NCBI GenBank assembly: GCA_910583985.1
Contig: CAJTYA010000008.1
Coordinates: forward strand, 1-64,000
DNA from: an uncultured Alistipes sp.
GTDB taxonomy: Bacteria > Bacteroidota > Bacteroidia > Bacteroidales > Rikenellaceae
Direction: 5' to 3'
DNA: 64,000 nt
Position numbers and translations under genes: made by a program. The notes beneath the pieces are model-generated. The model did not search any database. It was given only the letters and a program-made list of their open reading frames with translations, and was not told the origin of the DNA. Shown in pieces: positions 1 to 8,918 of this stretch; position 1 is the stretch's first letter; every line of letters begins with the position of its first letter.

Positions 1-925
1 TGAGTTCAGAATCAATATGAAGAATTACGCAAAATAGTGAATAAAAATCAGTTACGAGCGCGGATGTCGCAAAAACGCAGCCCGGACGGTTAACCGAAAC
101 CGTTAACGATTTGTTAACCGAACTCCTGCTTTTCGATGCTCTGAACAGCACAACCGACCGTTTGCAGAATACGGCATAAATGCACATATATCGCAAGCAA
201 TCAGTATATTAGCTTCGATTCGCGTTTGACCGCTGCGGTAGTCTCGTTTTCCGTCCGATGCAGGGATGCCGTGCCGCCGTTTTCCGGGAGCTATTCGCGA
301 CCCGTACCGTGGGGCCGGACGGGATTTCCGAAGGCTGTCTTCCTTGTGAGCGCTCGTCGTTCCTCCGCATTTTCCGACATGGGGGAACGGACCGGAGGAC
401 AGTTCGATGTTCGTCGGGAAGGGCGCTCGAAGTCCGTTCGATTTTCCGGTCGTCCATCGCATCCTTACGATGAACGGGCGTTTCGGGGCGGTGTTTCCGG
501 AGCCGGAGCCGTTTTCCGCGACCGCGGGCCGATCCCTCCCATCTGGCGATCGGCGTGGCGGTGACGCAGGTCCCGGCAGCGTCCGGTCCGTCGCCGCCGG
601 TTTTGCCCGGTTCCTCGATCGCCGTTTCCCGCGGGGTGCGAGGCGACATCCGGAGCGGACGGCGGCACGAGTTTTTTCGGTACGCCGGAACGGGTTGCCG
701 CGAACCGTGACGGGGCGTGTCGTTCCGGCATTCCGTGGTCGTCGTTCCCGTCGGAACGCTGCGGCCTGCCTTTCGTGTGCGGCGGAACGTTCGGCGGATG
801 CGCGATTTTTTCACAGCGGGAACGGATGATGCGATTGCATCCGTAAGGAGTCCGGAGCGATGACGTTTCCTGCGTCGTCCGCCCTCTTGGCGGGCGGCTC
901 TTCTGCGCCTTTTTCTCGAAACGGA
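1..925. other. Gene-free spacer at the left edge
   Basis: I see no gene here. The first 230 bases are AT-rich and the rest is G+C rich. Open frames on both strands have no recognisable domain, and their composition (Arg, Ser, Pro and Gly rich, no hydrophobic core) is what noncoding high-G+C DNA gives by chance. The gene to the left of the window cannot be judged. Confidence 0.6.
89..118. repeat. Cluster of three GTTAAC palindromes
   Basis: GTTAAC occurs at 89-94, 102-107 and 113-118, with flanks resembling each other (GTTAACCGAA at the first and last copies). Three copies of a 6-bp palindrome in 30 bp of otherwise unrelated sequence could be an operator or a chance feature of an AT-rich patch. 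No adjacent promoter or gene tells what it would control. Confidence 0.3.
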
Positions 926-959
926 AGAAGAGCGCCCGAAATCTCTCGGACGCTCTTCT
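926..959 (-). terminator. Terminator-like hairpin after the Fn3-like lipoprotein gene
   Basis: Inverted repeat AGAAGAGCGCCCGA / TCGGACGCTCTTCT with one G-U type mismatch and a 6-base loop, about 45 bp after the stop of the minus-strand gene at 1005. The minus-strand sequence after the stem (TTCCGTTTCG) is only weakly T-rich. Confidence 0.6.
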
Positions 960-1004
960 GCGAACGTTCGCTCCCTCCGGGGGAGCGGTATGAAGGTGCC
1001 GGTT

Positions 1005-2981
1005 TTACCGGCGGACGAGCTTCAATGCCTGTGCCCTGTCGGCACGGGGCGAGGACTGCGACGTGCTGCGCTTGTCCGTCATTTCCACCTTGCCTTCGTA
1101 AGAGCCTGTCACCTTGTGGTTTTTGCTCGTGGTCAGATCGAGGACGAAACGATAGCCCTCGCCGACTTTCGTCACGACGACCGTGCCGCCCGAAATCATG
1201 CCGTAGACCGATTCGTATGAATCGTTGCGTTCTTCGCAGTAAGTACCCAGCGGAAGCAGCGATCCCATGAACGACTCTTCGTAGCCTGCACAGAACGTGC
1301 CGGGGCGGGACGTTGCGGAGACTTCGTAGGTGCCTTCCTGCAAGGCGGCGGTTTCGGATATGGCCGTCGAGAGGTCGAGCGATACGCAGTGTCCGGCTTT
1401 CGAGAGGTAGTCCGAACCGTAGCTGACGTTCGGCTCCACGTCGTAGAGGTTCACGATGCAGTTGTCGGCCGCCGAGCCTCCGTAATATTTGGCGAAAGCA
1501 TGGGTGAACGACAACCCGGTGAGGTCCTTCTCAAGGGCGGGCAGGCTACCCGGATCGGTGCCGCTCACTTTGTTTTCGAGTTCGATCTTGCCTTCGTAGG
1601 AAGCGGTGAACGCTTCGTCGGCCGTGGTGACCAGATCGACCGTCACGGTGTAGGTCGTGCCGAGTTTCTTCACGTCGATCGTGCCGCTCTTGAATTCGAT
1701 TTTCTTGACGTTGCCCTTGGCGTCGCGGGCTATGCAGTAGGTTTTGGCCGGATCGAACGTGTTCATGCCGTAGTTGGTGCCGTAACGGTAGGTCCGGGCC
1801 GGGAGGGTGATGTTGTCCAACGAGAAAGGCGCGAACTGGAAGAGGTCGAAGCTCATCGCGCGTCCCGCTTCGACGGTCGTGTATACGCCGTCCTGTTCGG
1901 TCGTCGCGGCGTCGGCCAGCACGAAGTGATATTCGGCGTAGCCCGAACCGTGCGAGTCGCCATAATAGCCTCCGACTGCCTGACGGTCGAAGAGAGCAGG
2001 GCCGGAAACCGACACGTCGGTGGTCATTTCGATCGAGTCGACTTCGGAGAGAATTTCCTTGTTGGCGGCCGCTACGGCGATGACGTAGGTCGTGGCGGCG
2101 TTCAGTTCGCCCACGATGATTTCGCCCGACTCTTCGATAGCCATTCCGTCGGCGAGAATCTCTTCGGCCGTAGGCAGCGCCAGCTCGTCGGTCTTTTCGA
2201 GGCAGACGTATGCGGCGCGTTCGGCATGGTCGAGCGTGACGGAGAACGCCAGCGAGTTTTCGCCCGTTTCACCGGCCGCGAGCGCGATTTCCGGCGTCGG
2301 TGTCAGTGTCGTCATTTCGATGGTGTCCACGGCAGAAAGGATCGAGCCGTTGGCTCCGGCCGCTGCGATGACGTATACGGTCGACGGATTCAGTCCTTCG
2401 ACGGTCGCTTCGCCCGACTCTTCGATGGCCGTTCCTTCGGCGAGAATTTCCTCGGCCGAGGGCAGCGTCATCTCGTCGGTCTTTTCGAGGCAGACGTATG
2501 CGGCTCGTTCGGTGTCGGTCAGCGCGATAGAGAACGTCAGCGAGGCGATCGCTTCGACCCCTGCGGCCAGCTCGACGGCCGGTTGCGCATCCGGTGCGGA
2601 AGTGGTGATTTCGAGCGTTTCGATGTCGCCCGTCGCTTTGTCGCGGACGGCGATGGCCGAGATGCGGTACGTCGTGGAGGGTTCCAGTCCGTCCACGGTC
2701 ACCGTGCCCGATTCGGTCACGAAGGTTTCGGCGGTGAGCAGCTCCAGAGCGGTCGGCGCGGGAGCGTCCTTTTCGGTGCAGAGGTAATAGGCCCGGTCGG
2801 CGTTTTCGAGCGCGAGGGCGAATTTCACCGAAGCGGAGGATACGTCGCCGCGAGAGAGCGCGACGGTGGGGACGGCCGGTGTCGGATCTTCCGTGTCGTT
2901 CTTGTCTTCGCTACAGGAAAAGAGGAGGCCCGATACCGATACGAGCAGAGCCAAAGCCCATGAATTGAGTTTTTTCATCAT
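1005..2981 (-). CDS. Lipoprotein with three Fn3-like repeats and C-terminal repeats
   Basis: Predicted 658-residue exported lipoprotein. The N-terminus has two start codons in tandem (MMKKLNSW), a hydrophobic stretch and a lipidation cysteine at C23 (LLFSC), followed by the acidic SEDKNDTED linker typical of surface-exposed Bacteroidota lipoproteins. Residues about 38-330 hold three similar domains of about 96 residues, each with a conserved 'RAAYVCLEKTDE'-type strand and ending in a 'TTYVIA' strand, which resemble fibronectin type III folds. Residues about 340-490 and 495-640 are two related domains (GGYYGDSHGSGYAEYHF; KYYGGSAADNC) of a kind often found repeated in Bacteroidales lipoproteins. 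There is no enzyme motif; a surface binding or structural role is an inference. Transcribed alone from a promoter near 3114-3144. Confidence 0.85.
   Translation of the reverse strand: MMKKLNSWALALLVSVSGLLFSCSEDKNDTEDPTPAVPTVALSRGDVSSASVKFALALENADRAYYLCTEKDAPAPTALELLTAETFVTESGTVTVDGLEPSTTYRISAIAVRDKATGDIETLEITTSAPDAQPAVELAAGVEAIASLTFSIALTDTERAAYVCLEKTDEMTLPSAEEILAEGTAIEESGEATVEGLNPSTVYVIAAAGANGSILSAVDTIEMTTLTPTPEIALAAGETGENSLAFSVTLDHAERAAYVCLEKTDELALPTAEEILADGMAIEESGEIIVGELNAATTYVIAVAAANKEILSEVDSIEMTTDVSVSGPALFDRQAVGGYYGDSHGSGYAEYHFVLADAATTEQDGVYTTVEAGRAMSFDLFQFAPFSLDNITLPARTYRYGTNYGMNTFDPAKTYCIARDAKGNVKKIEFKSGTIDVKKLGTTYTVTVDLVTTADEAFTASYEGKIELENKVSGTDPGSLPALEKDLTGLSFTHAFAKYYGGSAADNCIVNLYDVEPNVSYGSDYLSKAGHCVSLDLSTAISETAALQEGTYEVSATSRPGTFCAGYEESFMGSLLPLGTYCEERNDSYESVYGMISGGTVVVTKVGEGYRFVLDLTTSKNHKVTGSYEGKVEMTDKRSTSQSSPRADRAQALKLVRR
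2029..2604 (-). repeat. Tandem 288-bp duplication encoding Fn3-like repeats 2 and 3
   Basis: The DNA at about 2117-2222 is repeated at about 2405-2510 with an exact offset of 288 bp (96 codons). Long stretches are identical, for example around 'TCGTCGGTCTTTTCGAGGC'. The first Fn3-like repeat, nearest the N-terminus, is more diverged. This points to recent tandem duplication or gene conversion inside the gene. Confidence 0.8.
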
Positions 2982-3113
2982 GCGTTTTCGTTTATGTTCG
3001 GAAATAGATTAAGGAAATAAAGCGGGTCGTTGTGTTGCGCCGGTGTCATGCCGCTCCGGTTTTCGGCCCTTCGAACCGTTTGCGGAGGCGGGCTCCGCGT
3101 CGGCGAATCGGCA

Positions 3114-3144
3114 CGAAAATAAGTCTTTTTCGTAAGATTCCAAA
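3114..3144 (-). promoter_or_regulatory. Bacteroidota promoter for the Fn3-like lipoprotein
   Basis: On the minus strand TTTG (3144-3141) is followed after 19 bp by TATTTTCG (3121-3114), one base from the TAnnTTTG consensus. Transcription would begin near 3107, giving a leader of about 125 nt before the start codon at 2981. Confidence 0.6.
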
Positions 3145-3657
3145 ATATGCCCCGACTTTCTCCGCCGGCGCTTTTTGCCGGAGTGTTCGGCGGCTCGTGC
3201 CGGGCGTCGGGCGCGGACGGTCGTGTATCCGCCGAGAGGGTAGTCGGTGGGAGAATCTTTTTTTCGGAGGGGGCCTTGCGGTGTATCGGTCGGGATCGGA
3301 GGCGTTCGGGACGAACCTGCGGTGGCTTTTGTCTTAGCCTGCCGGATGTTCCGTGGGGGACGGATTTTAGATGCGTTCGGTTCGATAAGAAAGGGGCTTC
3401 GGGAGACGGAACGCCACGGACGGGCGTTCGGGACGAGGGAGATGCTGCGGAGGAAAGGTCGTGCGGAGGTTTGCCCGTGCGGCGGGGCGGGAAGCGGAAA
3501 CGGCATCGGACCGCCTGCGCCGTCGGACGATTTGCGTGGCGGATGCGGCGATGCCGGTATAAGATTAAGGGGTATGGAACGGCGGGGAAACGATGCCCGG
3601 CGGGACCGGAGCGGGGGAGGAGAGGGCGTAAAGAGAGGCCTGTACCCGAAAACAAAA
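3145..3657. other. Gene-free spacer
   Basis: G+C-rich sequence with overlapping frames on both strands, none with a recognisable domain. No tRNA or hairpin that I can support. Confidence 0.5.
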
Positions 3658-3767
3658 AGGAGGGAGCCTCACGGCTGCCTCCTCCTGCGGGATTGTCATC
3701 CCTAAACTACTAACCCAAACTTAAATAAATGAAGAAACCTTGTTGCTTGTCCACTTTACTTCTCTGA
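3658..3767 (+). other. Orphan leader with two hairpins and a 12-codon ORF
   Basis: This AT-richer stretch reads like the 5' leader of a Bacteroidales outer-membrane gene that has no body. Seen: a hairpin AGGAGGGAGCC / GGCTGCCTCCT (3658-3668, 3673-3683, one mismatch), a small hairpin GGGAT-TGTC-ATCCC (3689-3702), the run CTAAACTACTAACCCAAAC and then ATG at 3729. The ORF reads MKKPCCLSTLLL and stops at 3765-3767. It begins like a signal peptide and is cut off. A strong terminator follows at 3979-4011. It could be a decayed gene start (for example SusC-type) or a small regulatory RNA of about 350 nt. The similarity to such leaders is from memory. Confidence 0.4.
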
Positions 3768-3978
3768 AAGTGTATCTTTCAAATCTTGTGCCAGATTTGT
3801 GTGTCGTTTCAAAATTTTGTCGGAGTCTCGCTCCGTTTTCTGTTTCTTATCGTTTCAAAGACCGTGCCGGATTTTCGCCGGGCCGATTCTTTTCCCGCAT
3901 CGGGACTCGTGTTCCCTTCGCGGCTTCGGATAAAAAAAGAGCAATTCCCGTGCCAAGCCGATTGCGGAGGAGATAAAA

Positions 3979-4011
3979 AAACGGCAGGTGCCTTATGACC
4001 TGCCGTTTTTT
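3979..4011. terminator. Strong bidirectional terminator
   Basis: Perfect stem AACGGCAGGT / ACCTGCCGTT with an 8-base loop, flanked by an A-run on the left and a T-run on the right, so it would work in both directions. It ends the minus-strand GH2 gene (stop at 4100) and any plus-strand transcript from the leader at 3658. Confidence 0.85.
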
Positions 4012-4099
4012 CGAATAAGACCACCTTGTATTATCTAAAACTCATCCCTATAACGGAATGCCGAGGCGGTTTATTGTGGGGTTTTCCGAAAATAATCCG

Positions 4100-5911
4100 T
4101 TATTTTTCCAGTGCTTTCGTGAGTTTGTGGTTCAGTTCGCGGATTCGCGATTCGTCCACCTTGACGACTTTCCGGTCGTAGGTCATGAGGCCGTTCACCT
4201 CGATTTCCACGTCGCTCGTCTGTGTGTATACGCCGGCCGAGAAACCGCGCGGGATCATGTCGAGCAGCCGGCCCGTATATTCGAGGTAGGCGGCGGTTAC
4301 CTCTTCCGGCGTTTTGAACTGCACGTAGCCCCAGTTGCGGTCCGGCTCCCAGAGGTGGCCTTCGAGGGCCATGCCGATTCCGCCGTACTCGCCCAGCACC
4401 GTCACGCGCTTGGCATCGTAGAGATACATGCGCGGATCGGGGTAGTGGTGCAGATCGAGGATGTCGCCGCAGGTGTAGTGGTTGCCTCCGCTGGCCGGAT
4501 TCACCGAACGCGTCGGGTCGTAGGTTTTGGTCCAACGGGCGATTTCGTCCGTCTTGAACTGTCCCCACGCCTCGTTGAAGGGAACCCACACGGCGATGCA
4601 GGGGTTCGAATGGAGAAAATCCATGATCTCTTTCCACTCCTTGCGGTAGCAGGCTTCCGATTCGGGCGTGCGTTCCCGTTCGGCACCAGTGAAATATTGG
4701 GTCATCTGCCACTCCGGATTGCCGTCTCCGCTGGGCATGTCCTGCCATACCATGATCCCGTGCCGGTCGCAGTGGGTGTACCAGCGGGCGGGTTCTACCT
4801 TGACGTGCTTGCGGATCATGTTGAAACCGAGCTCTTTGGTCTTGATGACGTCGTATTCGAGCGCTTCGTCTGTCGCCGCCGTATAGAGTCCGTCGGGCCA
4901 CCACCCCTGATCGAGCGGGCCGAAATGGAAGACGGGTTTGTCGTTGAGCATCAGGCGGACGATGCCGTCGGCGTCCGGGGCCGTGGAGTATTTGCGCATG
5001 GCCGCGTAACTTTTCACTTCGTCGACGGGCTTGCCTTCTGACAGCAGCGTGACGGTGAGATCGTACAGGAAGGGCGAATCGGGGCTCCAGAGTTTCATGT
5101 CCGCCGGCATGGCGATTTCGAGCGGGACGTTCCGCAACGCTTGGCCGCGGGCCACTTCTCGGCCGCCGTCCGTAACGACAGCGACCACTCTGTCGCCCTC
5201 GCCGGCCGACGGGACGTCGGCTTCCACCCGCAGGACGCGCCGGTCGATGTCGGGCGTGATTCGGAGGCCGGCGATGTGTTTCTCCGGCACGGGTTCGAGC
5301 CATACGGTCTGCCAGATGCCGCTGACGGCCGTGTAGAAGATGCCGCTGGGGTTATCGACCTGTTTGCCGCGCGGCTGGTAGCCGGCGGCGGTGGGGTCCC
5401 ATACTTTCACCTTCAGCGTATTGGAGCCTTTTTTGTTCAGCGCGGCGGTGATGTCGAACGAGAACGGGGTATAGCCCCCGGTGTGCTGTCCGACCTTGAT
5501 GTCGTTCACCCATACGTCCGCTTTCCAGTCCACCGCTCCGAAGTGGAGCAGGATGCGGTCGCCGGCCCAACGGGCGGGCAGTTCGAATGTGCGTTCGTAC
5601 CAGAGTTCGCGCTCGTGGCCCAGCGGTTTCCCCACGCCCGACAGGCTCGATTCGATGGCGAAGGGAACCAGAATCTTCCCGTCGCTCTGTTGCGGAAGTT
5701 CGCCCGTCCGGACGATGCTGTAATTCCACAGGCCGTTCAGGTTTTGCCACCGGGAACGTTCCATCAGCGGACGCGGATATTCCGGCAGCGGATTTTCCGG
5801 ATCGACTTTCTCCGCCCACGGGGTTTTGATTTTGTCGCCCGCGGGCTGCCATTGGGCCCACAGGGGGGCGCCAAGCAGCAGCGCCGATGCCAAGACAAGC
5901 AGTTTTTTCAT
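4100..5911 (-). CDS. Glycoside hydrolase family 2 enzyme (secreted)
   Basis: A 603-residue exported protein (signal peptide MKKLLVLASALLLGAPLWAQ) with the GH2 order: N-terminal sugar-binding jelly roll (about 30-190), immunoglobulin-like domain (about 190-300) and TIM barrel. The acid/base motif 'VPFNEAWGQ' contains E447 and a likely nucleophile is E508 in 'VLGEYGG', so both catalytic glutamates appear present. Substrate class (beta-galactoside, beta-glucuronide or mannoside) cannot be told; GH2 enzymes are retaining exo-glycosidases. At about 600 residues it lacks the extra C-terminal domains of LacZ-type enzymes. It stands alone between its own promoter (5945-5975) and the terminator at 3979-4011, and probably works in the periplasm on plant or host glycans. 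Confidence 0.9.
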   Translation of the reverse strand: MKKLLVLASALLLGAPLWAQWQPAGDKIKTPWAEKVDPENPLPEYPRPLMERSRWQNLNGLWNYSIVRTGELPQQSDGKILVPFAIESSLSGVGKPLGHERELWYERTFELPARWAGDRILLHFGAVDWKADVWVNDIKVGQHTGGYTPFSFDITAALNKKGSNTLKVKVWDPTAAGYQPRGKQVDNPSGIFYTAVSGIWQTVWLEPVPEKHIAGLRITPDIDRRVLRVEADVPSAGEGDRVVAVVTDGGREVARGQALRNVPLEIAMPADMKLWSPDSPFLYDLTVTLLSEGKPVDEVKSYAAMRKYSTAPDADGIVRLMLNDKPVFHFGPLDQGWWPDGLYTAATDEALEYDVIKTKELGFNMIRKHVKVEPARWYTHCDRHGIMVWQDMPSGDGNPEWQMTQYFTGAERERTPESEACYRKEWKEIMDFLHSNPCIAVWVPFNEAWGQFKTDEIARWTKTYDPTRSVNPASGGNHYTCGDILDLHHYPDPRMYLYDAKRVTVLGEYGGIGMALEGHLWEPDRNWGYVQFKTPEEVTAAYLEYTGRLLDMIPRGFSAGVYTQTSDVEIEVNGLMTYDRKVVKVDESRIRELNHKLTKALEK

Positions 5912-5944
5912 CGTGTTTAAGGTTTAGTGTTTCGAGTTTGCCGA

Positions 5945-5975
5945 CGAAAATACGAAAAAACGACGTTGCATCCAA
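5945..5975 (-). promoter_or_regulatory. Promoter for the GH2 gene
   Basis: On the minus strand TTGG (5975-5972), 19 bp, then TATTTTCG (5952-5945). Expected transcription start near 5938, about 27 nt before the ATG at 5911. Confidence 0.6.
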
Positions 5976-6121
5976 CTCTTTTAACTTGTTGCCGGCCGAA
6001 AAGATGGGGCGATACGGCGATGGAAACGGAGTGCCTCCGGCATGCCGGAAGCAGCGGACGAGGGTTGTCGGTGTCCGGGCCGGTGCGGTCCGGTTTGGAG
6101 GGGGGCGGAAGGTTTTCTGGG

Positions 6122-6739
6122 TCAGGCCGCGAGGACGAACCATGCGATGAGCGCTCCCGAAAGCGTCCCTGCGGCGACCTGAGCGATCGTGTGGCTTCCC
6201 ATGTAGAGCCGTGCGCAGGCCAGCGCTCCGGCCGCGAGGATGAACAGCAGCAACAGGAACTGGAAGTTGGCGAGACCCGAATGGCTCAGTTCGGCCAGCA
6301 TGCCGAGCAGCCCTCCAGCCGAGGTCATGTGTAGGCTGATTTTCCAGCGGAGGTTTACGACCGAGACCAAAAGCACGCCACACAGCGCCGCGACCATGAA
6401 ACGTTCGAGCAGGAACGCCACGGCGATGTGTTCCAGCGATACGATGCACAGCCCGTAACAGATCGCCGTCACGGCCAGCGGCACGATCCGCTGCCGGGTG
6501 GATCGGAGCGACAGGTCCGGGACGATTTTGAGCTGATGCAGCAGAAGCAGTGCGAGAACCGGCAATATCGCCGTGTTGGCGGCCACGACGGACAGCAGGA
6601 ACCATTTGGCTCCAAGGGGCGTTCCTGCCATGATCGACGGCCCGAACAGCAGCAGGGCGACGCCCAGCGTCGGAATGACGAACGGATGGAGGACCAGGGA
6701 AAGGGCCCGGCCGATCCGGTCGTATATGGGGTTTTCCAT
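6122..6739 (-). CDS. PAP2-superfamily-like membrane protein
   Basis: A 205-residue integral membrane protein with about six hydrophobic segments. The start MENPIYDRIG is chosen because upstream in-frame sequence is not protein-like and a -7 box (TATCTTTG, 6769-6762) lies about 23 bp before this ATG. Two stretches resemble phosphatidic acid phosphatase type 2 motifs: 'SLHMTSAGG' in the place of SGH, and 'RLYMGSHTIAQVAAG' in the place of the R...G.H motif. PAP2 proteins dephosphorylate lipid phosphates such as undecaprenyl pyrophosphate. The usual first motif KxxxxxxRP is not clear, so activity is uncertain. Monocistronic. Confidence 0.75.
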   Translation of the reverse strand: MENPIYDRIGRALSLVLHPFVIPTLGVALLLFGPSIMAGTPLGAKWFLLSVVAANTAILPVLALLLLHQLKIVPDLSLRSTRQRIVPLAVTAICYGLCIVSLEHIAVAFLLERFMVAALCGVLLVSVVNLRWKISLHMTSAGGLLGMLAELSHSGLANFQFLLLLFILAAGALACARLYMGSHTIAQVAAGTLSGALIAWFVLAA

Positions 6740-6761
6740 TTTCAGATGCGATAGAACGGAA

Positions 6762-6769
6762 CAAAGATA
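6762..6769 (-). promoter_or_regulatory. -7 box for the PAP2-like gene
   Basis: TATCTTTG on the minus strand, a perfect TAnnTTTG, about 23 bp upstream of the ATG at 6739. No convincing -33 TTTG at 19-21 bp. Confidence 0.5.
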
Positions 6770-7255
6770 CGATATTAAATCGAATCGCGAAGGCGATTCG
6801 GAGCTTGTCCCGGCGGTCCCGGACTCCGGTCGGGAGGACGAACCGTTGCCGGACGGGCTTCTCCGTTGTCGGAACGATCGGGCGGCTGCCGCTCCGGGCG
6901 GTCCGTGCTGCGAATCGTTCCGGACCGGAGGACCGGTTTGCCTGTACGGTCGTCGGTCCCATGCGGCCCTGCGCAGGGGGCATGGCTTCGCTTGCCGCGT
7001 ATCCACGGGACCGGTCGGGTGGAGTCGCGCCTGTTTTTTCGTTCCGGGCCGTCGGTATTCGTATGAAAAGAAAGCCCATCGTGCGTTTCTGCTTCTGTTC
7101 CGTGTCGCGTTCACCTCTCTGTTTTACGGCTCCGGTGCAGATCGTTTCGGTCGGCCGCGGTCGTCCGGCAGCAGGGGAGGGAAGCGACGTCCGTCGCCGG
7201 ACCGGGGGTAGGACGACCGCGGCGTGTCGGCCGGTCTTTTTTGTGCGGAAATGAA
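6770..7255. other. Gene-free spacer
   Basis: About 490 bp of G+C-rich sequence between the PAP2-like gene and the rpoN terminator. Only frames without recognisable domains; nothing else seen. Confidence 0.5.
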
Positions 7256-7289
7256 AATACCGCTCCGACCGAGGGTCGGAAGCGGTATT
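7256..7289 (-). terminator. rpoN terminator
   Basis: Stem AATACCGCTCCGACC / GGTCGGAAGCGGTATT with loop GAG and one unpaired base; the minus strand continues TTCATTTCC. It lies about 36 bp after the rpoN stop codon. Confidence 0.75.
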
Positions 7290-7325
7290 CGAATAGGTCC
7301 CGCCGGAGCGGAGACAGCCGTCGGC

Positions 7326-8747
7326 TTAGAGCTGTTTGCGGAGACGGGCCACCGGGATGCCGAGCATTTCGCGGTATTTGGCCACGGTACGCCGGGCGAT
7401 GCGGTAGCCTTTGCCGTTGAGGATGTCCATGAGCGTCTCGTCGGTCAGCGGCTTGCGCTTGTCTTCCTTGTCGATGCAGTCCGAGAGCAGGTTCTTGATT
7501 TCGTAGGACGAAACCTCCTCGCCGCTTTCGGTCTGCATGGCCTCCGAGAAGAGCTGCTTGAGCGGGATGATGCCGAACTGGGTCTGGACGTATTTGCTGT
7601 TCACGACCCTCGAAATGGTCGACACGTCGAGTTTGGTCACATCGGCGATGTCCTTGAGGATCATCGGCCGCAGTTTCGACTGGTCGCCCTCGACGAAATA
7701 TTCGCGCTGGTAGTCCAGAATCGCCTGCATCGTGTGCATCAGCGTGTCGTGCCGCTGCTTGATGGCCGAGATGAACCATTTGGCCGAGTCGATCTTGTTC
7801 TTGACGAACTGGATGGCCTCGCGGCTCGAAGCGCTGTTTTTCCCCTGCTGGGAGGCCATTTCCCGGATCATTTCCACGTAGCGGCGGTTCACCTTGATGT
7901 CGGGAACGTTCGACGAGTTGAGGCTCAGGTCGAAGATGCCGTTCTGGTAGTTGAGCGTGAAGTCGGGGATGATATAGGGCTGCGTGTCGTTCTTGCCGTC
8001 GCTGTAGAGGTTGCCCGGCTTGGGCGAGAGGCGGATGATTTCGCCGATCGCTTCGCGGAACACGTCCTCGCTCACGCCGAGGCGCGACATGAGTTTTTCG
8101 TAATGCTTTTTCGTGAATTCGTCGAAGTAGTTCGTCAGAATCCGGTGCGAAATTTTCTGGATGTCGTCGTGGTCGGGTATGGCTTCGAGCTGCAGGAGCA
8201 GGCATTCGCGCAGGTCGCGGGCGCCGACTCCGGTGGGTTCGAGCTCGTGGATGTGTGCGAGCGTCCGTTCGAGCTCCGTTTCGGAGGTCTCGATGCCGAG
8301 GCTGAAGGCGATGTCGTCCGAGATCGACGTGAGGCTCCTGCGCAGGTATCCGTCGTCGTCGATGCTGCCCACCAGATAGCGGGCGAGCGTCATTTCCCGT
8401 TCCGAGAGGTGCTTGAAGCCGAGCTGTTCGATCAGGTATTCGTGGAACGACATGCCTTCGGAGAGATAAACGGGCTTTTTCTGGTCGTCCTTCGAATAGT
8501 TGTTCGCGTAGTATTTGTATCGCGGGGTGTCGTCTTCGGCGAAGTATTCTTCGACCGATATTTCCTTGGGCTGTTCCTCGCCTTCTTCGGCGGGTTCCTC
8601 TTCGAGTACCGGGTTGTCCTCGATTTCCTGCTTGACGCGCTGTTCGAGTTGGATGGCCGGAAGTTCGAGCAGCTTGATCATCTGTATCTGCTGCGGGGAG
8701 AGTTTCTGGAGCAGTTTCTGTACCTGCCGCTGATTGATGTTCGTCAT
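7326..8747 (-). CDS. rpoN: RNA polymerase sigma-54 factor
   Basis: A 473-residue RpoN. It directs core RNA polymerase to -24/-12 promoters that need an AAA+ activator. Seen: the N-terminal glutamine- and leucine-rich activator-interacting region (QRQVQKLLQKLSPQQIQMIK), an acidic region (VLEEEPAEEGEEQ), the core-binding domain and the C-terminal RpoN box ARRTVAKYRE at residues 451-460. Length is normal for the family. It has its own promoter, which abuts the asnS terminator, and its own hairpin terminator. No AAA+ activator gene lies in this window. Confidence 0.97.
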   Translation of the reverse strand: MTNINQRQVQKLLQKLSPQQIQMIKLLELPAIQLEQRVKQEIEDNPVLEEEPAEEGEEQPKEISVEEYFAEDDTPRYKYYANNYSKDDQKKPVYLSEGMSFHEYLIEQLGFKHLSEREMTLARYLVGSIDDDGYLRRSLTSISDDIAFSLGIETSETELERTLAHIHELEPTGVGARDLRECLLLQLEAIPDHDDIQKISHRILTNYFDEFTKKHYEKLMSRLGVSEDVFREAIGEIIRLSPKPGNLYSDGKNDTQPYIIPDFTLNYQNGIFDLSLNSSNVPDIKVNRRYVEMIREMASQQGKNSASSREAIQFVKNKIDSAKWFISAIKQRHDTLMHTMQAILDYQREYFVEGDQSKLRPMILKDIADVTKLDVSTISRVVNSKYVQTQFGIIPLKQLFSEAMQTESGEEVSSYEIKNLLSDCIDKEDKRKPLTDETLMDILNGKGYRIARRTVAKYREMLGIPVARLRKQL

Positions 8748-8806
8748 AATAATTCGTTTTTCGATAGTGGATTGAATAAAATATAAATTATAATATCGTT
8801 ACGCAG

Positions 8807-8814
8807 CAAAGATA
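8807..8814 (-). promoter_or_regulatory. -7 box for rpoN
   Basis: TATCTTTG on the minus strand, a perfect TAnnTTTG, about 60 bp upstream of the rpoN start and directly beside the asnS terminator stem, which overlaps the expected -33 area. The leader between is AT-rich. Confidence 0.6.
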
Positions 8815-8827
8815 AAGATAATCCATA

Positions 8828-8860
8828 GATAAAAAACCCACGGAAAGTGGGTTTTTTATC
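8828..8860 (-). terminator. asnS terminator
   Basis: Perfect 14-bp stem GATAAAAAACCCAC / GTGGGTTTTTTATC with loop GGAAA and T-runs on both strands, about 58 bp after the asnS stop. Confidence 0.9.
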
Positions 8861-8918
8861 GCGATCGGACTTGTCTTATGTCGTGTTTTATCCATTCGGT
8901 CCTCTGTTCGGTCCGGCT

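Noticed and set aside
1389..2963. A 524-codon plus-strand frame opposite the Fn3-like lipoprotein
   Set aside because: Gly/Arg/Val/Phe-rich antisense translation of a repetitive gene; the minus-strand signal peptide and repeats are convincing.
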